A stretch of DNA of 64,000 nt, from positions 62,001 through 126,000 of the forward strand of contig JAFQJH010000017.1 of NCBI GenBank assembly GCA_017415025.1, in the 5' to 3' direction. Position numbers and translations under genes: made by a program. Below, in pieces: positions 43,852 to 51,616 of this stretch. A model generated the notes under the pieces. That model did no database searches and was not told the origin of the DNA. It saw only the letters and a list, made by a program, of their open reading frames with translations. Each line of letters opens with the position of its first letter. The stretch's first letter is position 1. The DNA is from Clostridia bacterium (lineage in GTDB: Bacteria > Bacillota > Clostridia > Oscillospirales > Acutalibacteraceae).

Positions 43852-44142
43852 TTACATACTGATGACAACCACGGCGCAAATTACGCAAAGAATTGCCATA
43901 ATAAAGTTGATGTTGCCCGAAATATAATTCTGCTTTTTCTTGTGAACTCCGTCAAGGAACACGGCAGAAGCGATTACACAAAGGAAAATCGCAAAGAAAA
44001 CCGCAGTATAGAACTGGAAAAACATTGCAATTAAAAATGCCATAAACGACACGATTGATGCGATTGAAATAATAAGCCACGGAAGGGTAAGCTGCTGCTT
44101 GATATTCATTTTTTCTGAGTTTGATAAATTCTTTTTACTCAT
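43852..44142 (-). CDS. Small three-helix membrane protein
   Basis: A 96-aa protein with a short polar N-terminus (MSKKNLSNSEKMNIKQQL), two adjacent hydrophobic helices (about 20-65), a basic loop (DGVHKKKQNYISG) and a third helix at the C-terminus. No known domain is recognised. The ATG at 44142 has AGGAGGG seven bases upstream and a consensus promoter lies at 44165-44193, so the gene is well supported. It diverges from phoH and is transcribed alone. The function is unknown. Confidence 0.75.
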   Translation of the reverse strand: MSKKNLSNSEKMNIKQQLTLPWLIISIASIVSFMAFLIAMFFQFYTAVFFAIFLCVIASAVFLDGVHKKKQNYISGNINFIMAILCVICAVVVISM

Positions 44143-44164
44143 AGCCGTCCCTCCTATCCGATTT

Positions 44165-44193
44165 ATTGTACCAAAAAAAGCACGTATAGTCAA
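44165..44193 (-). promoter_or_regulatory. Promoter of the small membrane protein gene
   Basis: On the minus strand TTGACT (44193-44188), 17 bases, TACAAT (44170-44165) with TGG before it. Confidence 0.8.
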
Positions 44194-44311
44194 GATTGAT
44201 TTCGTCAAAATATGATTGAGATAGACATTTTTAATAAATACACTGCAAAAAATATGTATAAAAATTCATATTATTTTTCATTTTTTAAATGACTTTTTAC
44301 AATATGTATGA

Positions 44312-44317
44312 TATAAT
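44312..44317 (+). promoter_or_regulatory. -10 box of the phoH operon promoter
   Basis: TATAAT preceded by TGA (extended -10). The -35 region is unclear. It implies a transcript start near 44324. Confidence 0.5.
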
Positions 44318-44383
44318 AGCAATCGGTGGAGATTGATTATATCAAATCCGCCGTATAATAATCCGCAAAGCGAGGTCGTCTTT

Positions 44384-45349
44384 TTGTTTGAGCAGATAAT
44401 CAATTTTGACCGTATGGAGCAGGCTGTCAGCCTCTTTGGCAGCTTTGATGAAAATATAAAGCTTATAGAGAAAAAATATTCGGTCAACGTTGTCTGCCGC
44501 GGCTCTGACCTTAAAATAAGCGGTGAGGCGGAAAACGTCTCCCTTGCCGCGAGGGCAATCAACGGCCTGCTCGGTCTTATCAACAAGGGCGAAGCACTCA
44601 ACGAGCAGAACGTTCGCTACGTAACCTCCCTCGTTGACGACGGCGCGGAGGATAAGCTCAGGCAGATGAGCGGTGACTGCATCTGCGTTACCACAAAGGG
44701 CAAGCCCGTAAAGCCGAAAACAATCGGACAGGAAAATTACGTCCGTGCGATTGACGAAAACACGATTACAATCGGTGTCGGCCCCGCGGGTACAGGTAAA
44801 ACCTATCTTGCCGTTGCAATGGCGGTCAGCGCCTTCCGCGCAAAGGAAATCAACCGTATCATTCTCACCCGTCCCGCTGTTGAAGCAGGCGAAAAGCTCG
44901 GCTTCCTTCCGGGTGATTTGCAGCAGAAGGTTGACCCGTATCTCCGACCGCTCTACGACGCACTTTTCGATATGCTCGGCGCAGAGAATTTTCAGCGTTA
45001 TCAGGAGCGCGGAAGCATTGAGGTCGCTCCCCTTGCCTATATGCGAGGCAGAACGCTTGACGACAGCTTTGTCATCCTTGACGAGGCGCAGAACACTACT
45101 CCCGAACAGATGAAGATGTTCCTGACGCGTCTGGGCTTCAATTCAAAAATGGTCGTTACGGGCGACGTTACCCAGATTGACCTTCCCGACGGCAAACGCT
45201 CGGGTCTTATAGAAGCCACAAGGATTCTTAAAAATATTGAAGACGTTAAAATTATACGATTTTCCGAAAAGGATGTTGTCCGCCATAAGTTAGTTCAGGA
45301 CATCATCAAGGCTTATGAAAAATATGAGGAGGCAAGGAAAAGAAAATGA
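44384..45349 (+). CDS. phoH: PhoH-family ATPase
   Basis: A 321-aa cytoplasmic P-loop ATPase linked to RNA metabolism. An N-terminal KH-like part is followed by GPAGTGKTYLA (Walker A), ILTRPAVEAGEKLGFLPGDL, FVILDEAQNTTPEQMK (Walker B) and VVTGDVTQIDLP. I infer a TTG start at 44384, giving MFEQIINFDRMEQAVSLFG, because GCGAGG lies eight bases upstream and the protein then begins like other PhoH proteins; the longer open frame starts at a TTG at 44333 close to the transcript start. Its stop overlaps the start of ybeY (ATGA), the usual Firmicutes order. Confidence 0.92.
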   Translation: MFEQIINFDRMEQAVSLFGSFDENIKLIEKKYSVNVVCRGSDLKISGEAENVSLAARAINGLLGLINKGEALNEQNVRYVTSLVDDGAEDKLRQMSGDCICVTTKGKPVKPKTIGQENYVRAIDENTITIGVGPAGTGKTYLAVAMAVSAFRAKEINRIILTRPAVEAGEKLGFLPGDLQQKVDPYLRPLYDALFDMLGAENFQRYQERGSIEVAPLAYMRGRTLDDSFVILDEAQNTTPEQMKMFLTRLGFNSKMVVTGDVTQIDLPDGKRSGLIEATRILKNIEDVKIIRFSEKDVVRHKLVQDIIKAYEKYEEARKRK

Positions 45350-45852
45350 CAGATAAAATCAAAGTAATTATCACAAACGACCAGAAAGATATCCGCATCC
45401 CCACGGGCGTAAGAATGCTTGTCCGCCGTTGCTGTAACGCGGTCCTCATTAACGAAAACTTTGAGGGCTCGGCTGAAATCAGCGTTCGCTTTGTCAACGA
45501 CGAAATTATACATCAGCTCAACAAGGAATTCCGCAACGTTGATAACAGCACGGACGTGCTTTCCTTCCCTCTCGGCGAAAACGGAGTGTACGACATCAAC
45601 CACGATACGGGCGCAAAGATGCTCGGCGATATCGTAATTTCCATTGAACACGCCATTATGCAGTCCAAGCTCTACGACCATTCTCTTCAGCGCGAGATTG
45701 CATTCCTGACAGTTCATTCAATGTTCCACCTTCTCGGCTATGACCACGAGAACGGCGGACTCGAAATGGTACGTATGCGCGAAAAGGAAGAGGCAGTACT
45801 TACACAGCTCGGTCTTAAAAGAAGCGACAGCTATTACACGGAGGAAATCTGA
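45346..45852 (+). CDS. ybeY: Endoribonuclease YbeY
   Basis: A 168-aa metal-dependent RNase needed for 16S rRNA 3' end maturation and ribosome quality control. The zinc motif HSMFHLLGYDHE (HxxxHxxxxxH) is intact near residue 128, and NVDNSTDVLSFP precedes it. The start overlaps the stop of phoH by four bases, and the stop overlaps the start of era by one base, so the three genes are translationally coupled. The dgkA and cdd genes often found between ybeY and era in Bacilli are absent. Confidence 0.95.
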   Translation: MTDKIKVIITNDQKDIRIPTGVRMLVRRCCNAVLINENFEGSAEISVRFVNDEIIHQLNKEFRNVDNSTDVLSFPLGENGVYDINHDTGAKMLGDIVISIEHAIMQSKLYDHSLQREIAFLTVHSMFHLLGYDHENGGLEMVRMREKEEAVLTQLGLKRSDSYYTEEI

Positions 45853-46739
45853 TGACTAAAACCGCATTTATTGCGATTGTGGGTTGCCCGAACGTTGGCA
45901 AATCCTCGATACTTAACCGCTTGCTCGGACAAAAAATCGCGATTGTTTCCGAAAAACCGCAGACAACGCGCACAAAGATTATGGGCGTTCTCACCGAGGG
46001 CGACACACAGCTCGTCTTTACGGACACACCCGGCTTTCACCGTCCGAGAACAAAGCTCGGCGAAAAAATGGTTCAGGCAGTCAGCGACAGCGTTGCAGGC
46101 GTTGATGCTTGTCTGTTCGTTGTTGAACCGCAGGGTGAACTTCGTCCTGCCGAGCTTGAGCTGATTGAAAAATTCAAAAAGCTTAAAATGCCCGTAATTC
46201 TCGCAATCAACAAGGTTGATACACTCCCCGAAAAGGAAGTGCTGATGACGAGAATTGCCGAGCTTTCACAGGTATATGACTTCGAAGCAATCGTACCCGT
46301 ATCCGCAATGAGAGGCATCAATACGGATGCACTCCTCGGCGAGCTTAACAAGCTTGCTGAAGAAAGTGTATTCTTCTTCCCCGAGGATACTCTCACCGAT
46401 CAACCCGAAAGAGTGCTTGCGGCAGAGATGATACGCGAAAAGCTTCTTCGTAACCTCGACCGCGAAATTCCCCACGGCGTTGCTGTCAGTATCGAAAAAA
46501 TGCGCGAGCGCGACGACAGCGACATTATGGACGTTGAAGCAATTATCTATTGCGAAAAAGAGAGCCACAAGGGTATTATCATCGGCAATGGCGGTGCAAT
46601 GCTCAAGCGCGTTTCCACAAGAGCGCGCGAGGATATGGAAAAGTTCTTTATGTGCCGTGTCAACCTTCGTTGCTGGGTAAAGGTTAAAGAGGGCTGGCGC
46701 AACCGCGAAGGATTAATTCATAATTTTGGTCTTGATTAA
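45852..46739 (+). CDS. era: GTPase Era
   Basis: A 295-aa ribosome-assembly GTPase that binds the 3' end of 16S rRNA. GTPase motifs are GCPNVGKSSIL (G1), DTPGFH (G3) and NKVD (G4), and the C-terminal KH domain holds IIIGNGGAMLKRVSTRARED. Length and order are standard. It is coupled to ybeY upstream; a short hairpin that may regulate the next small gene lies after its stop. Confidence 0.97.
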   Translation: MTKTAFIAIVGCPNVGKSSILNRLLGQKIAIVSEKPQTTRTKIMGVLTEGDTQLVFTDTPGFHRPRTKLGEKMVQAVSDSVAGVDACLFVVEPQGELRPAELELIEKFKKLKMPVILAINKVDTLPEKEVLMTRIAELSQVYDFEAIVPVSAMRGINTDALLGELNKLAEESVFFFPEDTLTDQPERVLAAEMIREKLLRNLDREIPHGVAVSIEKMRERDDSDIMDVEAIIYCEKESHKGIIIGNGGAMLKRVSTRAREDMEKFFMCRVNLRCWVKVKEGWRNREGLIHNFGLD

Positions 46740-46753
46740 AAGCTAATAAATAC

Positions 46754-46784
46754 TCCCTCCCTGCAAACAATATGTTCGGAGGGA
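46754..46784 (+). promoter_or_regulatory. Hairpin hiding the yqzL ribosome binding site
   Basis: TCCCTCC (46754-46760) is perfectly complementary to GGAGGGA (46778-46784), which is the Shine-Dalgarno sequence of the small gene starting at 46791. It could sequester that site or act as a weak terminator after era (TATTTT follows). Confidence 0.5.
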
Positions 46785-46790
46785 TATTTT

Positions 46791-46949
46791 ATGAATACAA
46801 ACTTCAAAGAGCTTGCCGCCTGGGACAAATTTGCCCAAAGCGGTAAGATTTGCGACTATCTGCAATACAAACACATTTCACGGGAGACTGCAAATGAAGC
46901 TGAGCACGGACGGATTGATAATACGGGAGCAACAGACGGGCGAGGATGA
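46791..46949 (+). CDS. yqzL: YqzL-like small protein
   Basis: A 52-aa protein beginning MNTNFKELAAWDKFAQSGKI, with the pattern W..F..SG.I..YL.YK that I recognise from YqzL, a small protein encoded between era and recO in Bacilli and Clostridia. CGGAGGG lies about eight bases before the ATG. The last 56 bases overlap the start of recO in another frame, so the two may be translationally linked. The function of YqzL is unknown. The family assignment rests on this short pattern and on synteny. Confidence 0.7.
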   Translation: MNTNFKELAAWDKFAQSGKICDYLQYKHISRETANEAEHGRIDNTGATDGRG

Positions 46950-47634
46950 CCGTCTTGTAACCCTGCTCACCCGTGATTACGGCGTGCTGCGTGCCTTCGT
47001 GCGCGGTGCAAAAAGAATCAAGAGCAAGTCGCAGAGCGCGACACAGCTTTTTGCATACGGCAATTTTTCAATCTACCGCGGCAAGGATGCCTATTCTATT
47101 GACGAGGCACAGCCGATAGAGATTTTTTTCGATTTAAGAAACGACATTGAAGCTCTTTCGCTCGCACAGTATTTCTGTGAGCTTGCGGGCGAGCTTGCCC
47201 CCGTTGAGGATGACGCTGACGAATATCTCAAGCTCGTTCTCAACGCTTTACATATGCTTTCAAAAAACAAACGCTCTCACACCCAGCTCAAGGCAATCGT
47301 TGAGCTCAGGATGATGAGCCTTTCGGGTTATATGCCCGACCTTGTAGCCTGCGGTGACTGCGGCGAGCTGACAGACAGCGGAATGTTTTTCAGCCCCGTT
47401 GAGGGTCAGATTTTCTGCGGTGAATGTGTGAAGGATCACACCTGCATCGCTCTTCCCAACGGTACGCTTTCCGCAATGCGGCACATCTGCTACGCTGAAA
47501 ACGCAAAGCTTTTCAACTTCAATCTCCCCGATGAGAGTATGAGCTTTCTTTCGGACGTGACAGAAAAATTCCTGCTGACACAGACAGCAAAAAAATTCAA
47601 AACTCTAGATTTTTATAAGATGATGAAAGGATAA
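46894..47634 (+). CDS. recO: DNA repair protein RecO
   Basis: A 246-aa recombination mediator that works with RecF and RecR to load RecA and anneal strands. The N-terminal OB fold (KLSTDGLIIREQQTGEDDRLV) is followed by a helical domain and a zinc finger formed by ACGDCG and FCGECV. The ATG at 46894 has GGGAG seven bases upstream; the longer frame upstream is covered by yqzL in another frame. It is followed six bases later by mutS2. Confidence 0.93.
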   Translation: MKLSTDGLIIREQQTGEDDRLVTLLTRDYGVLRAFVRGAKRIKSKSQSATQLFAYGNFSIYRGKDAYSIDEAQPIEIFFDLRNDIEALSLAQYFCELAGELAPVEDDADEYLKLVLNALHMLSKNKRSHTQLKAIVELRMMSLSGYMPDLVACGDCGELTDSGMFFSPVEGQIFCGECVKDHTCIALPNGTLSAMRHICYAENAKLFNFNLPDESMSFLSDVTEKFLLTQTAKKFKTLDFYKMMKG

Positions 47635-47639
47635 GCGAT

Positions 47640-50030
47640 ATGAACAGACATCATAAATCGCTTGAACTCGATAAGGTTCTCGGGATGCTCGCTTCGCATA
47701 CCTCCTGCGAGGATGCGCGCCTTGCGGCGCTTGAGCTGACTCCCGAAGCCGACCTTGACAGTGCGCAGGCTCTGATGAATCAGACAAGAGATGCGCATAT
47801 GCTTCTTGCGCGCTTCGGCGGTCCGTCCTTCGGCGGGCTTACCAACGTCAACAACGCTCTTTTCCGCGCGGATGCAGGCAGTACCCTGAGCCTGCGTGAG
47901 CTTCTCGACGTTGCAGGCGTTTTGCGCGTTATCAGAAACATTGTTCATTGGCGGAGCACAAACGAGGGTGTGGAAACAATCCTCGACATTTATTTTTCCG
48001 CACTTGTGCCGAACAAATACCTTGAAGAAACAATTACCAACGCAATCATTTCCGAGGAAGAGATTGCGGATAACGCTTCTCCCCTGCTTGCTGATATAAG
48101 AAGAAAAATCAAAGCGCAGGAGAGCAAGGTAAGGGAACAGCTCGGCAAATATACCCACAATTCCAACTATTCAAAATATCTTCAGGATAACATTATCACT
48201 ATGCGTAACGGACGTTACGTTGTTCCCGTCAAGAACGAGTACCGCGGCGAAATCCCCGGTCTTGTTCACGACTCCTCTGCAAGCGGTGCGACGATTTTTA
48301 TCGAGCCGATGCCGATTGTTGAGGCAAACAATCAGATAAAGCTCCTCAAAAATCAGGAGGAGGACGAAATCGACCGTATCCTTGCGGAGCTTTCCGCAAC
48401 CGTCGGCAGCTTTGCAAGCTCAATCAAGAGCAGCTACGAGTGTGCGGTCGAGCTCAACCTTATTTTCGCAAAGGCACAGCTTGCATACTCAATGAACGCA
48501 TCCGTTCCCGAAATGAACGGAGAGGGTATCATTGAGCTTCGCCGTGCAAGACATCCGCTCATTGACAAGAAAAAGGTCGTCCCCGTTGACATTCAGCTCG
48601 GTAAGGACTTTGACACAATCGTCATCACGGGTCCGAACACGGGCGGTAAAACAGTTTCGATAAAAACTATCGGTCTGCTCTCCCTTATGGCGATGTGCGG
48701 TCTTATGCTTCCCGTTGATGACAGAAGCAGAATTTCCGTTTTCTCAAAGGTGCTTGCAGACATCGGCGACGAGCAGAGCATTGAGCAGTCTCTTTCCACC
48801 TTCTCGTCACATATGACAAATATTATAAAAATTCTTGAAGAGGCTGACAGCGAGAGCCTTGTTCTTATTGACGAGCTCGGCGCAGGCACAGACCCCGTTG
48901 AGGGTGCGGCACTTGCTATCGCCATACTTGAACAGCTCCGCAACCAGGGAGCAAAAATTGCTTCGACAACCCACTACGCAGAGCTGAAGGCTTATGCGCT
49001 CCAGACTCACGGTGTTACAAACGGAAGCTGTGAATTTGACGTGCAGTCCCTGCGTCCTACATACCGCCTGCTTATAGGCGTTCCGGGACGTTCAAACGCT
49101 TTTGCAATTTCGCAGAGACTCGGTCTTTCTGACAGCGTTATCGAGCACGCGCAGGAGCTCGTTTCCACGGAAAACACACGCTTTGAGGATGTTGTTGACC
49201 GTCTTGAGCAAAGCCGTAAGAAAATGGAAGAGGAGCACAACGAGGCTCTTAAAATACGCGCCGCCGCCGACAGAGAGCTTGAAAAAGCAAAGCAGATGAA
49301 GGCGGACATTCAGACGATGCGCGAAAAGGAAATGGAAAACGCAAAGGCACAGGCTCTCCGCATCACGGAGCAGGCAAAGAGAGAAGCTTATCAGCTTCTT
49401 AACGAGCTTGAAGAGCTCCGCAAGCAGCAGGCAAAGGAAAAGGATGCCGCTGAAATGGCCCGCCGTGCAAGAGCCGCTGTCAAAAAAGGTATTGATGCAA
49501 TCGACTCTGCCGCCGACCCGATTGTCGGCACTCTCGACAGCGACGAGGATTACGTTCTTCCCCGCCCGCTCAAGGTCGGAGACAGCGTTATTATCGCCGA
49601 TATCGGCAACGAGGCAACCGTCGTTACGTTGGCGGATAAAAAAGGTCTCGTAACCGTGCAGATGGGTACGATGAAAACCCGTGTTAAGCAAAAGACGCTC
49701 CGCCTTATCGAAAAGCAGAAGAAGCAACAGACGGGCGGTAAGCGTACCGTTGCAACGGGCAAGATGGAAAGCCGAATGAATATGTCCGCACAGACAAGCC
49801 TTGACCTTCGCGGAATGACTGTTGATGAGGGTCTGCTCGAGCTTGACAGATATATTGACCACGCTCTGCGTATGGGTATCGGCGAATTTACGGTTATCCA
49901 CGGCAAAGGTACAGGTGTACTGCGTGCCGCCGTTCGTGAATACCTCAAGAAAAGTACTTTTGTAAAATCTCACCGCCTCGGAACTTTCGGCGAGGGAGAG
50001 GACGGAGTAAGCATTGTTACACTCAGATAA
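47640..50030 (+). CDS. mutS2: Endonuclease MutS2
   Basis: A 796-aa protein of the MutS2 family, which lacks the mismatch-recognition domain and acts in recombination control or rescue of collided ribosomes. The order is a clamp/lever region, the ATPase with ITGPNTGGKT, LIDELGAGTDPVEG and STTHYAEL, a long coiled coil (about 510-620), a KOW-like segment, and the C-terminal Smr nuclease domain with LDLRGMTVDEGLLELD and VIHGKGTGVLR. AAAGGA precedes the ATG. It is coupled to recO upstream and overlaps the transporter gene downstream. Confidence 0.95.
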   Translation: MNRHHKSLELDKVLGMLASHTSCEDARLAALELTPEADLDSAQALMNQTRDAHMLLARFGGPSFGGLTNVNNALFRADAGSTLSLRELLDVAGVLRVIRNIVHWRSTNEGVETILDIYFSALVPNKYLEETITNAIISEEEIADNASPLLADIRRKIKAQESKVREQLGKYTHNSNYSKYLQDNIITMRNGRYVVPVKNEYRGEIPGLVHDSSASGATIFIEPMPIVEANNQIKLLKNQEEDEIDRILAELSATVGSFASSIKSSYECAVELNLIFAKAQLAYSMNASVPEMNGEGIIELRRARHPLIDKKKVVPVDIQLGKDFDTIVITGPNTGGKTVSIKTIGLLSLMAMCGLMLPVDDRSRISVFSKVLADIGDEQSIEQSLSTFSSHMTNIIKILEEADSESLVLIDELGAGTDPVEGAALAIAILEQLRNQGAKIASTTHYAELKAYALQTHGVTNGSCEFDVQSLRPTYRLLIGVPGRSNAFAISQRLGLSDSVIEHAQELVSTENTRFEDVVDRLEQSRKKMEEEHNEALKIRAAADRELEKAKQMKADIQTMREKEMENAKAQALRITEQAKREAYQLLNELEELRKQQAKEKDAAEMARRARAAVKKGIDAIDSAADPIVGTLDSDEDYVLPRPLKVGDSVIIADIGNEATVVTLADKKGLVTVQMGTMKTRVKQKTLRLIEKQKKQQTGGKRTVATGKMESRMNMSAQTSLDLRGMTVDEGLLELDRYIDHALRMGIGEFTVIHGKGTGVLRAAVREYLKKSTFVKSHRLGTFGEGEDGVSIVTLR

Positions 50031-50907
50031 CAAAAACAAAATAATGAACATCGGCGCAATGCTGATTTTCGGCACGCTCGGAATTTTCATTTTTAATCTT
50101 TCGTTACCGTCATCAGTAATCGCAATGCTACGTGCGGTAATCGGCACGGTATCAATCGGCTTTTTTATGCTCGTCACGAAGCAGAAGCTCGATTTCAAGG
50201 TAATCAGAAATAATCTGAAATATCTGCTGATATCGGGCATAGCACTCGGCTTTAACTGGATTCTGCTTTTTGAAGCATACCGCTATACGACGATTGCGGT
50301 CGCAACGCTTTGCTACTATATGGCACCCGTTTTCGTCATTCTTCTTTCCCCGCTTGTGCTCAAAGAAAAACTGACGCCGACAATGGCGGCCTGCTCCGCG
50401 GTTGCAATCCTCGGCGCGGTACTCATTTCGGGCGCAACTGCAGGAGAGGGAAAGAGCTTCAAGGGCATCATCTTCGGACTTATTGCGGCGGTGCTTTACT
50501 GCGGAATTATACTGACAAATAAGTTCATCAGAAACCAGTCGTCAACCGAAACGACATTCTTACAGCTTGCGATTTCTGCAATTATAATGATTTTATATGT
50601 ATCATTCACCGAAAAGGTGTCCGTTGCCGATTTCGACACAAAAACAATTATCCTCGTTCTTGTTGTCGGCATCATTCATACAGGCATCGCATACGTGCTT
50701 TATTTCGGCTCGGTTCAGCGTATTCCTGCGCAGACCGCCGCCGTTTTCAGCTACATAGACCCCGTTTCATCGATCATACTTTCCGCCGTTCTGCTCAGCC
50801 AGAAGATGTCTATGCTGCAGATTATCGGAACAGTATTGATACTCGGAGCAACACTTTTTAACGAAATTTATCCGACATTAAAGAAAAGGAGAACAGGTGC
50901 ACAATGA
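50014..50907 (+). CDS. EamA/DMT-family transporter
   Basis: A 297-aa membrane protein with ten hydrophobic helices in two EamA repeats; the repeat ends are marked by APVFVILLSPLVLKEKLT and SYIDPVSSIILSAVLLSQ. Such proteins export metabolites or amino acids; the substrate is unknown. I accept a TTG start at 50014, inside the end of mutS2, because CGGAG lies six bases upstream; the next ATG (50044) has no ribosome binding site. Its stop overlaps the start of the NeuD-like gene (ATGA), so the two are coupled. Confidence 0.82.
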   Translation: MLHSDNKNKIMNIGAMLIFGTLGIFIFNLSLPSSVIAMLRAVIGTVSIGFFMLVTKQKLDFKVIRNNLKYLLISGIALGFNWILLFEAYRYTTIAVATLCYYMAPVFVILLSPLVLKEKLTPTMAACSAVAILGAVLISGATAGEGKSFKGIIFGLIAAVLYCGIILTNKFIRNQSSTETTFLQLAISAIIMILYVSFTEKVSVADFDTKTIILVLVVGIIHTGIAYVLYFGSVQRIPAQTAAVFSYIDPVSSIILSAVLLSQKMSMLQIIGTVLILGATLFNEIYPTLKKRRTGAQ

Positions 50908-51557
50908 AGGATCTTATAATAATCGGCTCAGGCGGTCTCGGCCGCGAAGCAATCTGGATTGCCGAAAGAATGAATGCACATAATCCCGAATGGAATATCC
51001 TCGGTTTTATCGATGACAATCCCGAGCTCAGCGGTACATCCGTCAGCGGTTATCCCATTCTCGGCACGACGGCTGATGTTGTCAAATATCCCGATGCATA
51101 TTACGTCTGCGCTATCGGCAACGCAAAAGCAAGAAAGCTCGTAACAAAAAAAGCTCGTTCTTTTGCACCGATAAAGTTTGCAACCCTTATTGACCCCGCC
51201 TGTATTTTCAGCAACAAGGTTACCTTCGGCGAAGGGTGCGTGGTCTGTGCTTACACATACATCACGGTTGATATAAAAATCGGTAATCACGTTTACATCG
51301 GCGCAAACTGCACCGTCGGCCACGATGCCGTTGTCGAGGATTTTGTCACGCTTTATCCGAGCGTTACACTTTCCGGCAACACACATATCGCAAGCGGGTG
51401 CGAGCTCGGAACGGGCTCACAGGTTATTCAGGGTCTGACGGTCGGAAGCAATACAATCGTCGGCGCAGGCTCTGCGGTAATCCGCAACCTCCCGTCCGAC
51501 TGTACCGCCGTCGGTGTTCCCGCACTCCCGATTAAGTTCCACAGAAAAAAGGCGTAA
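50904..51557 (+). CDS. NeuD/PglD-like sugar O/N-acyltransferase
   Basis: A 217-aa acyltransferase. The N-terminal Rossmann-like domain begins MKDLIIIGSGGLGREA and binds the sugar nucleotide; the C-terminal left-handed beta helix (about 95-205) has hexapeptide repeats such as IGNHVYIGANCTVGHDAVV with the catalytic histidine in VGHD. Relatives are NeuD (sialic acid) and PglD (UDP-4-amino sugars). No sialic acid genes are near; it could modify a capsule sugar. It overlaps the transporter gene by four bases and ends before a strong bidirectional terminator. Confidence 0.88.
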   Translation: MKDLIIIGSGGLGREAIWIAERMNAHNPEWNILGFIDDNPELSGTSVSGYPILGTTADVVKYPDAYYVCAIGNAKARKLVTKKARSFAPIKFATLIDPACIFSNKVTFGEGCVVCAYTYITVDIKIGNHVYIGANCTVGHDAVVEDFVTLYPSVTLSGNTHIASGCELGTGSQVIQGLTVGSNTIVGAGSAVIRNLPSDCTAVGVPALPIKFHRKKA

Positions 51558-51567
51558 AAAACAGTAA

Positions 51568-51607
51568 AGAGCAGTAAAAACAAATTGTTTTTACTGCTCT
51601 CTTTTTT
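51568..51607. terminator. Bidirectional terminator
   Basis: A 16-bp perfect stem (AGAGCAGTAAAAACAA) followed by CTTTTTT on the plus strand; the minus strand also ends in a T-run. It separates the NeuD-like gene from the convergent lipase-like gene. Confidence 0.9.
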
Positions 51608-51616
51608 ATTCAGTTA

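Noticed and set aside
49092..50240. Long minus-strand open frame (382 codons) opposite mutS2
   Set aside because: It lies antisense to the Smr half of mutS2 and the start of the transporter; composition is cysteine- and leucine-rich as expected from an antisense frame, with no motif or ribosome binding site.
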